64,000 bases of DNA. Source: Bacteroidota bacterium (GTDB lineage Bacteria > Bacteroidota > Bacteroidia > Chitinophagales > Chitinophagaceae). Both the position numbers and the translations under genes were made by a program. The notes beneath the pieces were generated by a model. The model had not been told where the DNA came from, searched no databases, and saw only the letters and a list, made by a program, of their open reading frames with translations. Of the stretch, positions 50,561 to 59,432 are shown piece by piece. Location: contig JAIUNV010000004.1 of the NCBI GenBank assembly GCA_020161435.1, positions 248,001 to 312,000 of the forward strand, given 5' to 3'. Every line of letters begins with the position of its first letter. Position 1 is the first letter of the stretch.

Positions 50561-53500
50561 ATGCGTAAGTTTTTAACCACCTCATTGCTGGCACTAAGTT
50601 GCTGCATGGCACAGGCTCAAAGCCAGGGCAATGCAAAAGCAGATTCCGTAAAAACGGCACCTCAGAGTGTACTGGTTACTGGTATCATAAAAGATGCTGC
50701 TACAGGCAAACCTGCCGCCGGTGTTCGGGTTTCTGTGGCTGGCTTTTCCGCCGACATTACAGACAATGATGGTAGCTTTTCAGTAAAAGTGCCCGACTTG
50801 CAGGCACAGCTAGTGGTTGCAGGAGAAGGTTATCAAACCCGCTTGGTTCCATTGAAGGGCAGAAAGAAACTTTCTGTCGATTTGCATTCCGAGTCAATAG
50901 AATCGGTGTATGAAAATATCAATATGCCGGGAGGTAATCCAATGCGCAGTGAAGTGAGTGCAGCCGCTGCACAGGTAAATACGAACGGTACATGGGATCA
51001 GCCGTTGGAAATACCTGATGCTTTGCTGCAAGGTCGTGTGTCAGGACTCAATGCTGTTCGCCGTAGCGGTGCGCCAGGTGCAGGAGCCAATTTATTTTTG
51101 CGTGGTTTCAATTCTTTGTACGGCACTAATAAGCCGTTGTTGATTGTAGACAACATGATTTATGATTACAACGATTATGGCGAATCCATCATTGCCAATA
51201 ACTACACCAATCCCTTAGCGTTCATCGAAGCAAAAGACATTGCCAACGTTACAGTACTCAAAGATGCATCTTCTGTTTATGGTACCAAAGGTGCAAATGG
51301 TGCCATAATTATTACTACCAGCCGGGCCAAGCAGCAGGCTACAAAAATCGACTTTGGTATGTATGCTGGTGCTAATGCTGCTCCCACTGCTTTGCCGGTA
51401 TTGAATGCTACAGAATACCGTAGCTATTTGGCAGACATGTTGCAAAGCAAAGGCTTGAGCAGTGCCGCTGTAGCAGCCATGCCTTTTATGATTGATGATA
51501 AATCGCATCCTGAATATTATGCAACACACAACAATACCAATTGGCAAAAGAAAGTGCTGCAAAACAGCATCAACCAAAACTACTTTTTGAAAGTAACAGG
51601 TGGTGATAACATTGCAACGTATGCCCTGAGCATGGGTTTTATGGATAATAAAGGCATCATAAAAGGAACTGATATGAAACGGTATAACACCCGTTTCAAT
51701 GCGGAGATGAATTTTTCTCAACGCTTCTCTGGTTCGGCTAATTTGTCTTTTACTTACAATGAGCAAAACCTGAAAGATCAGGGCATTGCTAACAATACAA
51801 ACCCTTTATTTCTGGCGCTTACAAAAGCACCTTTTTACACAGACCGTGAGGTAAATGCAGTGGGAGACGTTTCTCCCAACCCTGCTGATGTAGATGCTTT
51901 GGGTATTGGTAACCCAACTGCATTAATTGATTTGATGCAGGGCTACAATAAATATTATCGCTTCTATGGTTCCTTTGGTTTTAAGTATCAAATCAGTAAT
52001 AAAGTATCAGCCAGTACATTGTTTGGTGTTACTTATGATAAGGTTCGGGAAAATATTTTCATACCCAGAAAAGGGGTGAAAGACGATACTACGAGCAATG
52101 CCATTTTGGAAAGTAGACTTGGGGCACAAGTAAAAAGACTATTTACATTGTATACCGACAGCCGTATTTCGTTCGATAATAAAAACACCAAAAATAACCT
52201 GAAGCTTAACCTCGGCTTGCGGTATCAAAATAATTCAGCCGAGCAAGACATTGCCCGTACGTTTAACAGTGCTACCGATGAATTGGTAAGTGTTCAAAAT
52301 GGTGTAAGTCTGTTGCGCCAGGTGGGCGGTAGTGTAGGCGAGTGGAACTGGATGAATATTTATGCGAATGCTGAGTACAACTATCGTCAACGGTTTTTCT
52401 TGTCGTTGAATGCGGCTATGGATGCATCATCTCGTTTTGGCAAGCAAGCCACTGAAGGAATCATGATTAATGACATTCCATTTGCAGTAATGCCATCTGT
52501 AACAGCAGCATGGTTGTTGTCGTCAGAAAAGTTTATGGCCAATTCGGCTATTTCATTGCTGCGTTTGCGGGCCAGCTGGAGCAAAACCGGTAATGATGAT
52601 ATTGGTAATTATAGCAGCCGTCAAACATATACTGTGCAAAGTTTGCTGGGCATGCAAGGTTTGGTAAGAACCGGTATTGGCAATCCTGCTTTGCAATGGG
52701 AGAATGTACAACGCACCAACTTGGGTGTAGATGTAGGATTACTCAACGACAGGCTACAACTTTTTGCGGATGTATGGCAAAACAAAACCACCAAAATGCT
52801 GGTGTATGAGCAATTGCCTACTACCGCAGGCATGCGTTCGGTACTCACGAATAACGGTGCTATGCAAACCCGTGGCATTGACCTCTCTGTAAATTTCAGG
52901 GCCATAAATAAGGCACACCTGAAATGGGATATTGGCTTTAATGCAACAACCTACAAAAACAAGGTAACCACCGTGCCTGGAGGAAGTTTTGAAACAAGTT
53001 TTGCTGGTGCAGATATCATAACCAAGGAAGGCGCTGCTGCCAATCAGTTTTTTGGCTTGCAGGCAAATGGTGTGTATGCTACCGATGCTGCTGCAGCAAC
53101 TGCCGGTTTGCAGAGAAGAATGGCTGATGGTTCGCTTCGTCCATTTACCGGAGGCGATGTGATATACACTGACCTGAATGCGGATAAGATTATTGATGCG
53201 AATGACCGGATTGTAATTGGCAACCCCAATGCTTCATGGATTGGTGGTTTTTCAAATCGACTTTCGTGGAAGCGTTTCACTGTAGAAGCGTTGTTTACAT
53301 TCAGTGCGGGCAATGATGTGTATAATTATTTGCGTCATCAACTGGAATCGATGAATGGCACCAACAATCAGCTGCAAAGTGCCAACAACCGCTGGAAAAG
53401 CAATGGCCAAATCACCAACATGCCAAAAGCTACCTATGGCGATCCAATGGGTAATGCCGATTTCAGTAGCCGATGGATTGAAAATGGTGCTTACCTGAGA

Positions 53501-53722
53501 TTGCGTACACTGAGTATTGCATACAATATACCTATGAGTGGTAAGGGCATGGTGAAGGATATGAACGTATATCTGAATGGTAACAACCTGCTCACATTTA
53601 CGAAGTATCTCGGCTACGATCCTGAGTTTAGTGCCAACCCGAGTGTTTTTGCACAAGGTATCGACACGGGCCTTACGCCTCAGTTCGCCAGTGCTATGTT
53701 TGGCCTCAAACTTGGTTTGTAA
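50561..53722 (+). CDS. SusC/RagA TonB-linked outer-membrane transporter (second)
   Basis: This 1053-residue protein has a signal peptide (MRKFLTTSLLALSCCMAQAQ) and a CarboxypepD_reg-like domain (about 38-110, VTGIIKDAATGKPAAGVRVSVAGF). A plug follows with IPDALLQGRVSGLNAVRRSGAPGAGANLFLRGFNSLYGTNKPLLIVDNMIYD, and then IANVTVLKDASSVYGTKGANGAIIITTSRAK. The barrel ends in AMFGLKLGL. The plug departs from the usual sequence (DNMIYDYNDY instead of DGMP), so it belongs to a different SusC subgroup from the first transporter. It is followed directly by its SusD partner. Confidence 0.96.
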   Translation: MRKFLTTSLLALSCCMAQAQSQGNAKADSVKTAPQSVLVTGIIKDAATGKPAAGVRVSVAGFSADITDNDGSFSVKVPDLQAQLVVAGEGYQTRLVPLKGRKKLSVDLHSESIESVYENINMPGGNPMRSEVSAAAAQVNTNGTWDQPLEIPDALLQGRVSGLNAVRRSGAPGAGANLFLRGFNSLYGTNKPLLIVDNMIYDYNDYGESIIANNYTNPLAFIEAKDIANVTVLKDASSVYGTKGANGAIIITTSRAKQQATKIDFGMYAGANAAPTALPVLNATEYRSYLADMLQSKGLSSAAVAAMPFMIDDKSHPEYYATHNNTNWQKKVLQNSINQNYFLKVTGGDNIATYALSMGFMDNKGIIKGTDMKRYNTRFNAEMNFSQRFSGSANLSFTYNEQNLKDQGIANNTNPLFLALTKAPFYTDREVNAVGDVSPNPADVDALGIGNPTALIDLMQGYNKYYRFYGSFGFKYQISNKVSASTLFGVTYDKVRENIFIPRKGVKDDTTSNAILESRLGAQVKRLFTLYTDSRISFDNKNTKNNLKLNLGLRYQNNSAEQDIARTFNSATDELVSVQNGVSLLRQVGGSVGEWNWMNIYANAEYNYRQRFFLSLNAAMDASSRFGKQATEGIMINDIPFAVMPSVTAAWLLSSEKFMANSAISLLRLRASWSKTGNDDIGNYSSRQTYTVQSLLGMQGLVRTGIGNPALQWENVQRTNLGVDVGLLNDRLQLFADVWQNKTTKMLVYEQLPTTAGMRSVLTNNGAMQTRGIDLSVNFRAINKAHLKWDIGFNATTYKNKVTTVPGGSFETSFAGADIITKEGAAANQFFGLQANGVYATDAAAATAGLQRRMADGSLRPFTGGDVIYTDLNADKIIDANDRIVIGNPNASWIGGFSNRLSWKRFTVEALFTFSAGNDVYNYLRHQLESMNGTNNQLQSANNRWKSNGQITNMPKATYGDPMGNADFSSRWIENGAYLRLRTLSIAYNIPMSGKGMVKDMNVYLNGNNLLTFTKYLGYDPEFSANPSVFAQGIDTGLTPQFASAMFGLKLGL

Positions 53723-53750
53723 TTAATTGACAGCAAAAAAGAAATCTGAA

Positions 53751-55508
53751 ATGAAAGCGTTTAAAATATCCTGTCATTCAATTGTACTGTTGGCTTTGCT
53801 GCTGGCAGGTGCTGTTGGTTGTAAAAAAACATTCGACAAAGAACCTCAGCAAGTACTGGATGAAGTGAACATGTACCGCGATGTATATGATGCTGATGCC
53901 GCCATTATAGGCTTGTATGGAAAGTTTGTAAGCTTGGCCGACAAATACGTTTTGTTGAATGAGTTGAGAGGTGATATGCTTAACTATACCGATAATGCAG
54001 ATATGTATCTGCGTCAGCTAAGTTCGCACAATGTAACTGCCGATAATCCTTACACTAATCCACGTCCGTTTTATGAGCTCATTCTGAATTGCAACGATGT
54101 GCTGAAGAATTTTCAGCTCATGAAGAGAGATAACAAAATGAAAGAGGCAGAGTATAATCAGCGGTATAGTGATGTTGGTGCCCTTCGTTCATTTTTGTAT
54201 TTACAGTTAGGTATACACTATGGTAAAGTGCCTTATGTAACCAGTGCTTTAGCTACTGTAGATGAAGTAAAAAACAAAGCAAACTTTCCTGAGCTCACGT
54301 TTGATGCGCTGATTGATAGCTTGATTCTTTTTACAGAAGCCTTGCCATTTAAAGATCCTTATCCCGCAGGTACTACGTTGAATATTACATCTGATGGATA
54401 TCAGACGGCTAAATTTTACGTGAATAAAAAATGCTTGTTGGGCGATTTGTATTTGTGGAAAGGAAACTACACTGCAGCAGCTACTAAGTACCGTGAAGTG
54501 ATGGAAACATCAACCAATGGTACGCAAGGTGCCCGATACTATATGCAATACAAATTGGGTTGGAATGGTAGTGCAGAAGATCACTACATCTCTTACTCAA
54601 GAGCTGGCGATGCAACTAGCCTGGTGTGGGAACCACAATGGCGACACATGTTCCAGCGTGGACAAGATAACGGATTCGATTACGAATGGATTTGGGTATT
54701 GCCTTTCGATAGTAAGTTTCAACCAGAGAATCCATTGATTAAATTATTCTCTCCGGTAGGTGGCGATTATCTGGTGAAGCCTTCCAAACAAGCCATGGAT
54801 TATTGGAGCAATACTCCACAGCGTCCTATTTCTGGTCAAACTGGTTTCTTGCCTTATGATGCCCGTGGTATTTTTTCTTGGAGAGAAATTGGCGGAAAGC
54901 CTGTGGTGATGAAATACCTCTACAACTACATCAACTATGCGACCAATACAGCCGTTAACCCGTTGCAAAAAAATGGCAAATGGTTTTTATATCGGCAGAC
55001 GCACTTGCATTTACGTTTTGCCGAAGCAGCCAACCGTGCTGGCAAACACAAGATTGCCTATGCATTGTTCAACTCCGGTTTTGCTGCAGCCTTTCCGCCG
55101 CCATCTGGCGTAACGGATGTTACACTATACCACAACACTTTGTGGGAACCCTATCCGTTCAACTTTGATGCCCGTAACAGTGGTGGTACCGGTGTGCCTT
55201 ATTATCGTGCCGATTGGTACCGTAACCTTGGTATTCGTGGTCGTGCCAACGTACAGGATTATACGATCAACGGTACAGATAGTTTATTGCAAATAGAAGA
55301 TGGCTTGATACAAGAAGCTGCTTTGGAAAACGGTTTTGAAGGAACTCGTTGGGCAGACTTGTTACGGATAGCATTACGTAGAAACGATCCTGCATTTCTG
55401 GCAGATAAAATCTATCAAAAAATGCTGAAAGATGGCACTCCGGATGCTGCTGGTACAAGAGCAAGGTTGATGGATAAAAACAACTGGTACCTTCCTTTTA
55501 AATTATAG
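53751..55508 (+). CDS. RagB/SusD-like glycan-binding lipoprotein (second)
   Basis: This 585-residue lipoprotein has a signal ending GAVGC, then KKTFDKEPQQVLDEVNMYRDVYDADAAIIGLYGKFVSL, a SusD opening. SusD-type helices include DVGALRSFLYLQLGIHYGKVPYVTSALA and KFYVNKKCLLGDLYLWKGNYTAAATKYREVME. The C-terminus has IQEAALENGFEGTRWADLLRIALRRND. It is longer than the first SusD by about 80 residues and shares little sequence with it, in line with the diverged SusC partner. The ATG at 53751 begins the signal peptide; an upstream in-frame ATG eight codons earlier was rejected. A strong terminator follows. Confidence 0.94.
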   Translation: MKAFKISCHSIVLLALLLAGAVGCKKTFDKEPQQVLDEVNMYRDVYDADAAIIGLYGKFVSLADKYVLLNELRGDMLNYTDNADMYLRQLSSHNVTADNPYTNPRPFYELILNCNDVLKNFQLMKRDNKMKEAEYNQRYSDVGALRSFLYLQLGIHYGKVPYVTSALATVDEVKNKANFPELTFDALIDSLILFTEALPFKDPYPAGTTLNITSDGYQTAKFYVNKKCLLGDLYLWKGNYTAAATKYREVMETSTNGTQGARYYMQYKLGWNGSAEDHYISYSRAGDATSLVWEPQWRHMFQRGQDNGFDYEWIWVLPFDSKFQPENPLIKLFSPVGGDYLVKPSKQAMDYWSNTPQRPISGQTGFLPYDARGIFSWREIGGKPVVMKYLYNYINYATNTAVNPLQKNGKWFLYRQTHLHLRFAEAANRAGKHKIAYALFNSGFAAAFPPPSGVTDVTLYHNTLWEPYPFNFDARNSGGTGVPYYRADWYRNLGIRGRANVQDYTINGTDSLLQIEDGLIQEAALENGFEGTRWADLLRIALRRNDPAFLADKIYQKMLKDGTPDAAGTRARLMDKNNWYLPFKL

Positions 55509-55533
55509 TAGTTTTTGTTGATACAGATAAATA

Positions 55534-55573
55534 GGGCTATGAATGGTATAACATTCCATAGCCTTATTTTTTT
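55534..55573 (+). terminator. Terminator between SusD and the enzyme genes
   Basis: GGCTATG/CATAGCC and AATG/CATT stack into an 11-bp stem with one bulged C and a 6-base loop. A T-rich tract TTATTTTTTT follows. Confidence 0.85.
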
Positions 55574-55583
55574 AGTAACCATC

Positions 55584-56585
55584 ATGAAAAAGATTACACT
55601 CATTGTATTTGTTGTATGCGCTGCGCTGGGCGGGTGCAAATCGTTGTATACCACTACCGCTTCTGCACCAAAGCCATTGTACAGAGACAGTTTGTATGAC
55701 GGCGCTGCAGACCCTGTAATTGTTTGGAATAAGCAACAGCAAACATGGTATATGTTTTACACCAACCGAAGGGCCAATCAACCTCAGCTGGATGGCGTAA
55801 CCTGGGTGCATGGCACCCGCATTGGAATAGCCACCAGTAAAGACGGTGCCAACTGGAAATACCTTGACACTGCTGATATTCAATATCGTCCGGTAGCTGA
55901 TTACACGCATTGGGCACCGGAGGTGATGGAGCACAATGGTCTTTACCATATGTACCTCACTTACGTGCCGGGTGTGTTTACCGACTGGAAGCATCCCAGA
56001 GATATTGTACATCTAACGAGCACAGATTTGCGCCACTGGAAATTTGAATCGGTGGTAAAGCTGGCCAGCGAAAGAGTGATTGATGCTTGTGTAATAGCCC
56101 GGCCCGGTGGCGGATGGCGAATGTGGTACAACAATGAGCTGGATAAAAAAAGTATTTACTATGCCGACAGCGACGACTTGTATCATTGGACAGACAAAGG
56201 CAAAGCGGTGGGCGATAGAGGTGGTGAGGGCCCCAAAGTTTTTTACTGGAAAGAATATTACTGGATGCTGGTAGACAATTGGGCCGGCATGAGTTTGTAC
56301 CGCAGTAAAGATGTAACACAATGGGAAAAACAACCGGAGCGAATTTTAGAACAGCCCGGTACTGGTGCAGAAGATGGAGCCATTGGTGGCCATGCAGATG
56401 TATTGGTAAATGGTGACCGTGCCTATGTGTACTACTTTATTCATCCGGGAAAAAATCATCCGACAGACGGATATGAAAAGCGAAGAAGTCTAATTCAGGT
56501 AGCCGAGTTATCGCTTACCAACGGATGGATTACTTGCGATAGAAACGCACCTGCGAAAATTCAATTATCTGTTTCAAAAAAATAA
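55584..56585 (+). CDS. GH43/GH117-like five-bladed beta-propeller lipoprotein
   Basis: This 333-residue protein has a lipobox signal (MKKITLIVFVVCAALGGC). Propeller blades follow: YDGAADPVIVWNKQQQTWYMFYTNRR with a candidate catalytic Asp, THWAPEVMEHNGLYHMYLTYVPG with a candidate Glu, VIDACVIARPGGGWRMWYNNE, and GGEGPKVFYWKEYYWMLVDNW with another Glu. The blade motifs place it in the GH43/GH117-like (clan GH-F related) propeller group. In a rhamnogalacturonan locus it could remove arabinose, galactose or another side-chain sugar; the specificity is not readable. The longer frame includes the preceding terminator and was rejected. The PL11 gene starts 5 bases after its stop. Confidence 0.82.
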   Translation: MKKITLIVFVVCAALGGCKSLYTTTASAPKPLYRDSLYDGAADPVIVWNKQQQTWYMFYTNRRANQPQLDGVTWVHGTRIGIATSKDGANWKYLDTADIQYRPVADYTHWAPEVMEHNGLYHMYLTYVPGVFTDWKHPRDIVHLTSTDLRHWKFESVVKLASERVIDACVIARPGGGWRMWYNNELDKKSIYYADSDDLYHWTDKGKAVGDRGGEGPKVFYWKEYYWMLVDNWAGMSLYRSKDVTQWEKQPERILEQPGTGAEDGAIGGHADVLVNGDRAYVYYFIHPGKNHPTDGYEKRRSLIQVAELSLTNGWITCDRNAPAKIQLSVSKK

Positions 56586-56589
56586 TGCC

Positions 56590-58464
56590 ATGCAAAAATT
56601 AACTCACACTTTCATGTTGTTGTTGTGTTTGCTGCTGGCAAAAAAACACCAGGCACAACGCATTGCTGAAAAGCTTGACCGTGCAGTAAGTGCCGTGCCC
56701 ATGCCCGATGGAAAAGTATTTGTAAGCTGGCGCTGGATGCTGGAAGATGCAACCGTAGAAGGCTTTAACGTGTACAAAGCAACAGGCAAGGGAAAAGCGA
56801 AAAAATTGAATACCACATTGGTAACTGCTACAACAGGATTTGTAGATGAACAAGCAGACTCCACACAAACACAAAACTATTTTGTAAAAGCCGTTTCGAA
56901 AGGAAAAGAGGCTCAGGCATCTGCAGCTTTTACCTTGCCTGCAAAAGCGCAACCGTATTTCTCTATTCCGTTACAAACGCCGCAAGGCTACACCCCCAAC
57001 GATGGTAGCGTCGCCGATTTGGATGGCGATGGTGTGTATGAAATTATTCTGCACCAAACAGGCCGGGCCAAAGACAACTCACAAGCGGGTATTACAGATC
57101 CGCCAATTATTCAGGCATTTAAAATGGATGGCACTTTGTTGTGGAGCATTAATCTCGGTAAAAACATTCGGGAGGGTGCACACTACACACAATTTATGGT
57201 GTACGATTTGGATGGCGATGGCAAAGCCGAAGTGACCATGAAAACTGCTGATGGCAGTATGGATGGCAAAGGCAATATCATTGGCGATTCATCAAAAGAC
57301 TGGCGCAATGAACGGGGTTATATTTTAGCCGGCCCCGAATTCTTATCGGTTTTTAATGGTTTGACTGGCGAAGTAATACACACGGTTGATTATATTCCTG
57401 CAAGACATCCTTCCAACGCTCAACCAACCGAGCAAGAGTTGAAAGCTGTTTGGGGAGATGGATACGGGAATCGCATGGATCGTTTTTTGGCAGCAGTTGC
57501 TTACCTCGATGGTAAGCATCCGAGTGTGATTATGTGTCGGGGTTATTACACAAGAACAGTAATTGCTGCATGGGATTTCAGCAATAAAAAACTGCAATCT
57601 CGTTGGGTGTTTGATACTGATAACGGCATGAAAAACTTTGCCGGACAGGGCAACCACAATCTTACAGTAACCGATGTAGACAATGATGGTAAAGATGAAA
57701 TTGTATATGGTGCTATGACTGTGGATGATGACGGTAAAGGTTTGTACACAACAGGCATTGGCCATGGCGATGCATTGCATGTAAGCGATCTCGATCCATC
57801 ACGTCCGGGGCTGGAAGTGTTTCACATTCAGGAACGTTTTGGTGATGCCGGCGCAAATCTGCGGGATGCAAAAACGGGTGAAATTATTTGGAAGAAAGCC
57901 TCTGTAAAAGCTGGTGAAGATGGCGAAGGCCCGGGCCGTGGTTTGGCAATAGATATGGACCCTCGCTATGAAGGTGCAGAGTGTTGGGTGGCAGGTGCTG
58001 GTATCACAGGTGTGTTCGATATTAAGGGCAATAAAATTGCTGACAGAGCACCTGCTTGCAACATGGGCATGTTTTGGGATGGCGATGCCTACAGCGAAAT
58101 ATTGAATGGCACAAGCATCGAACGATGGGACACTGCCAGCAATAAAGCCGTCCGCATATTTGATGCTCGTCAATACAATTGCGTTAGTAACAATGGCACC
58201 AAGGCAAACCCCGTTTTAAGTGCAGATATATGGGGCGATTGGCGGGAAGAATTGATATATCGAACTGCTGACAATAATGAGCTACGCATTTTTTCAACAC
58301 CCATTCCAACGCCACATAAACTCACTACATTTTTGCAAGACCGTCAGTATCGATTGAGCATTGTTTGGCAAAATGTGGCCTACAACCAACCGCCACACAC
58401 CAGCTTTTCTGTGGCAGAAAAAGTAAAAGCTTTGGCTTCAAATACTACACTTGCAAATAAGTAA
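56590..58464 (+). CDS. Rhamnogalacturonan lyase, PL11 family
   Basis: This 624-residue secreted lyase (signal peptide MQKLTHTFMLLLCLLLAKKHQAQ) resembles YesW/YesX. A short FnIII-like domain (about 28-115, PDGKVFVSWRWMLEDATVEGFNVYKATG) is followed by an eight-bladed propeller. Calcium-binding DxDGDG-type loops occur in it: VADLDGDGVYEII, VYDLDGDGKAEVTMKTADG and VTDVDNDGKDEIVYG. RGYYTRTVIAAWDF and SADIWGDWREELIYRTADNNELRIFSTP are PL11 signature blocks. It cleaves the rhamnose-galacturonate backbone of RG-I by beta-elimination and yields the unsaturated ends that GH105 acts on. This is the strongest substrate indicator in the locus. Confidence 0.94.
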   Translation: MQKLTHTFMLLLCLLLAKKHQAQRIAEKLDRAVSAVPMPDGKVFVSWRWMLEDATVEGFNVYKATGKGKAKKLNTTLVTATTGFVDEQADSTQTQNYFVKAVSKGKEAQASAAFTLPAKAQPYFSIPLQTPQGYTPNDGSVADLDGDGVYEIILHQTGRAKDNSQAGITDPPIIQAFKMDGTLLWSINLGKNIREGAHYTQFMVYDLDGDGKAEVTMKTADGSMDGKGNIIGDSSKDWRNERGYILAGPEFLSVFNGLTGEVIHTVDYIPARHPSNAQPTEQELKAVWGDGYGNRMDRFLAAVAYLDGKHPSVIMCRGYYTRTVIAAWDFSNKKLQSRWVFDTDNGMKNFAGQGNHNLTVTDVDNDGKDEIVYGAMTVDDDGKGLYTTGIGHGDALHVSDLDPSRPGLEVFHIQERFGDAGANLRDAKTGEIIWKKASVKAGEDGEGPGRGLAIDMDPRYEGAECWVAGAGITGVFDIKGNKIADRAPACNMGMFWDGDAYSEILNGTSIERWDTASNKAVRIFDARQYNCVSNNGTKANPVLSADIWGDWREELIYRTADNNELRIFSTPIPTPHKLTTFLQDRQYRLSIVWQNVAYNQPPHTSFSVAEKVKALASNTTLANK

Positions 58465-58615
58465 CTGCCATTGTTAAGCGTAAGCTGAAACAGCAATCAT
58501 CATCCTCAAGAAATGCGTGTTGGTGCTTTAGGAAAAGAACTACAATCGTTGCGGAAGTCATTAGACTGATGCACAACACAGCAGAATCATTTACAGAGGA
58601 TTTAAAAAAGACAAT

Positions 58616-59413
58616 ATGATACAACGACGCAATTTTATCTGGAGAACAACCTTGTTGCTGGCAACGGCTATAGTACTACAAGCTTTTTGGGTACAAACAG
58701 AACGCAAGCCTGTGTTGTACATCATTGGCGACTCTACCGTTCGCAATGGAGATGGTACAGGAAAAAATAAACAGTGGGGTTGGGGTACGGTGCTGCATCC
58801 ATACTTCGATACAACCCGTATTCAAATACAGAACCATGCCATTGGTGGCCGTAGCAGCCGCACATTCATGACAGAAGGCCGGTGGGATCGCATCATGAAT
58901 AATTTACAACCTGGCGATTTTGTCATCATGCAGTTTGGCCACAACGATGCCGGCCCCCTGGATGATACTTCCCGTGCCCGTGGTACGATACGTGGCATTG
59001 GTGATGAAGAACAGGAGATTTACAATCCCATACGGAAAGTGCAGGAAGTGGTGCACACTTACGGTTGGTACATGCGTAAATACGTGACCGATGCTAAAGC
59101 AAAAGGCGCTACCGCTATTGTGTGCTCGCCAGTGCCACGCAACAATTGGCAGCAAGGAAAAATCCGTCGCTCCAACCAGGATTATGGTTTGTGGGCCAAA
59201 CAAATTGCTGAGCAAAATGGTGCTTACTTTATTGACCTGAACGAATTGGTAGCCGCTGCTTATGAAAAGATGGATACAGCTACTGTCAATACTTTATTCT
59301 TTGGTGATCATACCCACACCAGTTTGCCGGGTGCTGAGTTGAATGCAGCCAAAGTAGCTGCTGGTATCAAAGCGTTGCCGAAGATGCCCTTGCAAGCATT
59401 TCTGAAACCATAA
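58616..59413 (+). CDS. Rhamnogalacturonan acetylesterase, CE12 (SGNH hydrolase)
   Basis: This 265-residue exported SGNH esterase has a membrane signal (TTLLLATAIVLQAFWV). Block I is IIGDSTVRNG with nucleophile Ser40, block II is NHAIGGRSSRTF, block III is MQFGHNDAGPLDD, and block V is FFGDHTHTS with Asp231 and His234. The spacing fits CE12 enzymes such as YesT/RhgT that remove acetyl groups from rhamnogalacturonan. Position between the PL11 lyase and another hydrolase agrees. A 150-base gap upstream has no terminator that I can see. Confidence 0.92.
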   Translation: MIQRRNFIWRTTLLLATAIVLQAFWVQTERKPVLYIIGDSTVRNGDGTGKNKQWGWGTVLHPYFDTTRIQIQNHAIGGRSSRTFMTEGRWDRIMNNLQPGDFVIMQFGHNDAGPLDDTSRARGTIRGIGDEEQEIYNPIRKVQEVVHTYGWYMRKYVTDAKAKGATAIVCSPVPRNNWQQGKIRRSNQDYGLWAKQIAEQNGAYFIDLNELVAAAYEKMDTATVNTLFFGDHTHTSLPGAELNAAKVAAGIKALPKMPLQAFLKP

Positions 59414-59432
59414 TCACTTCAGTCATCATTTT

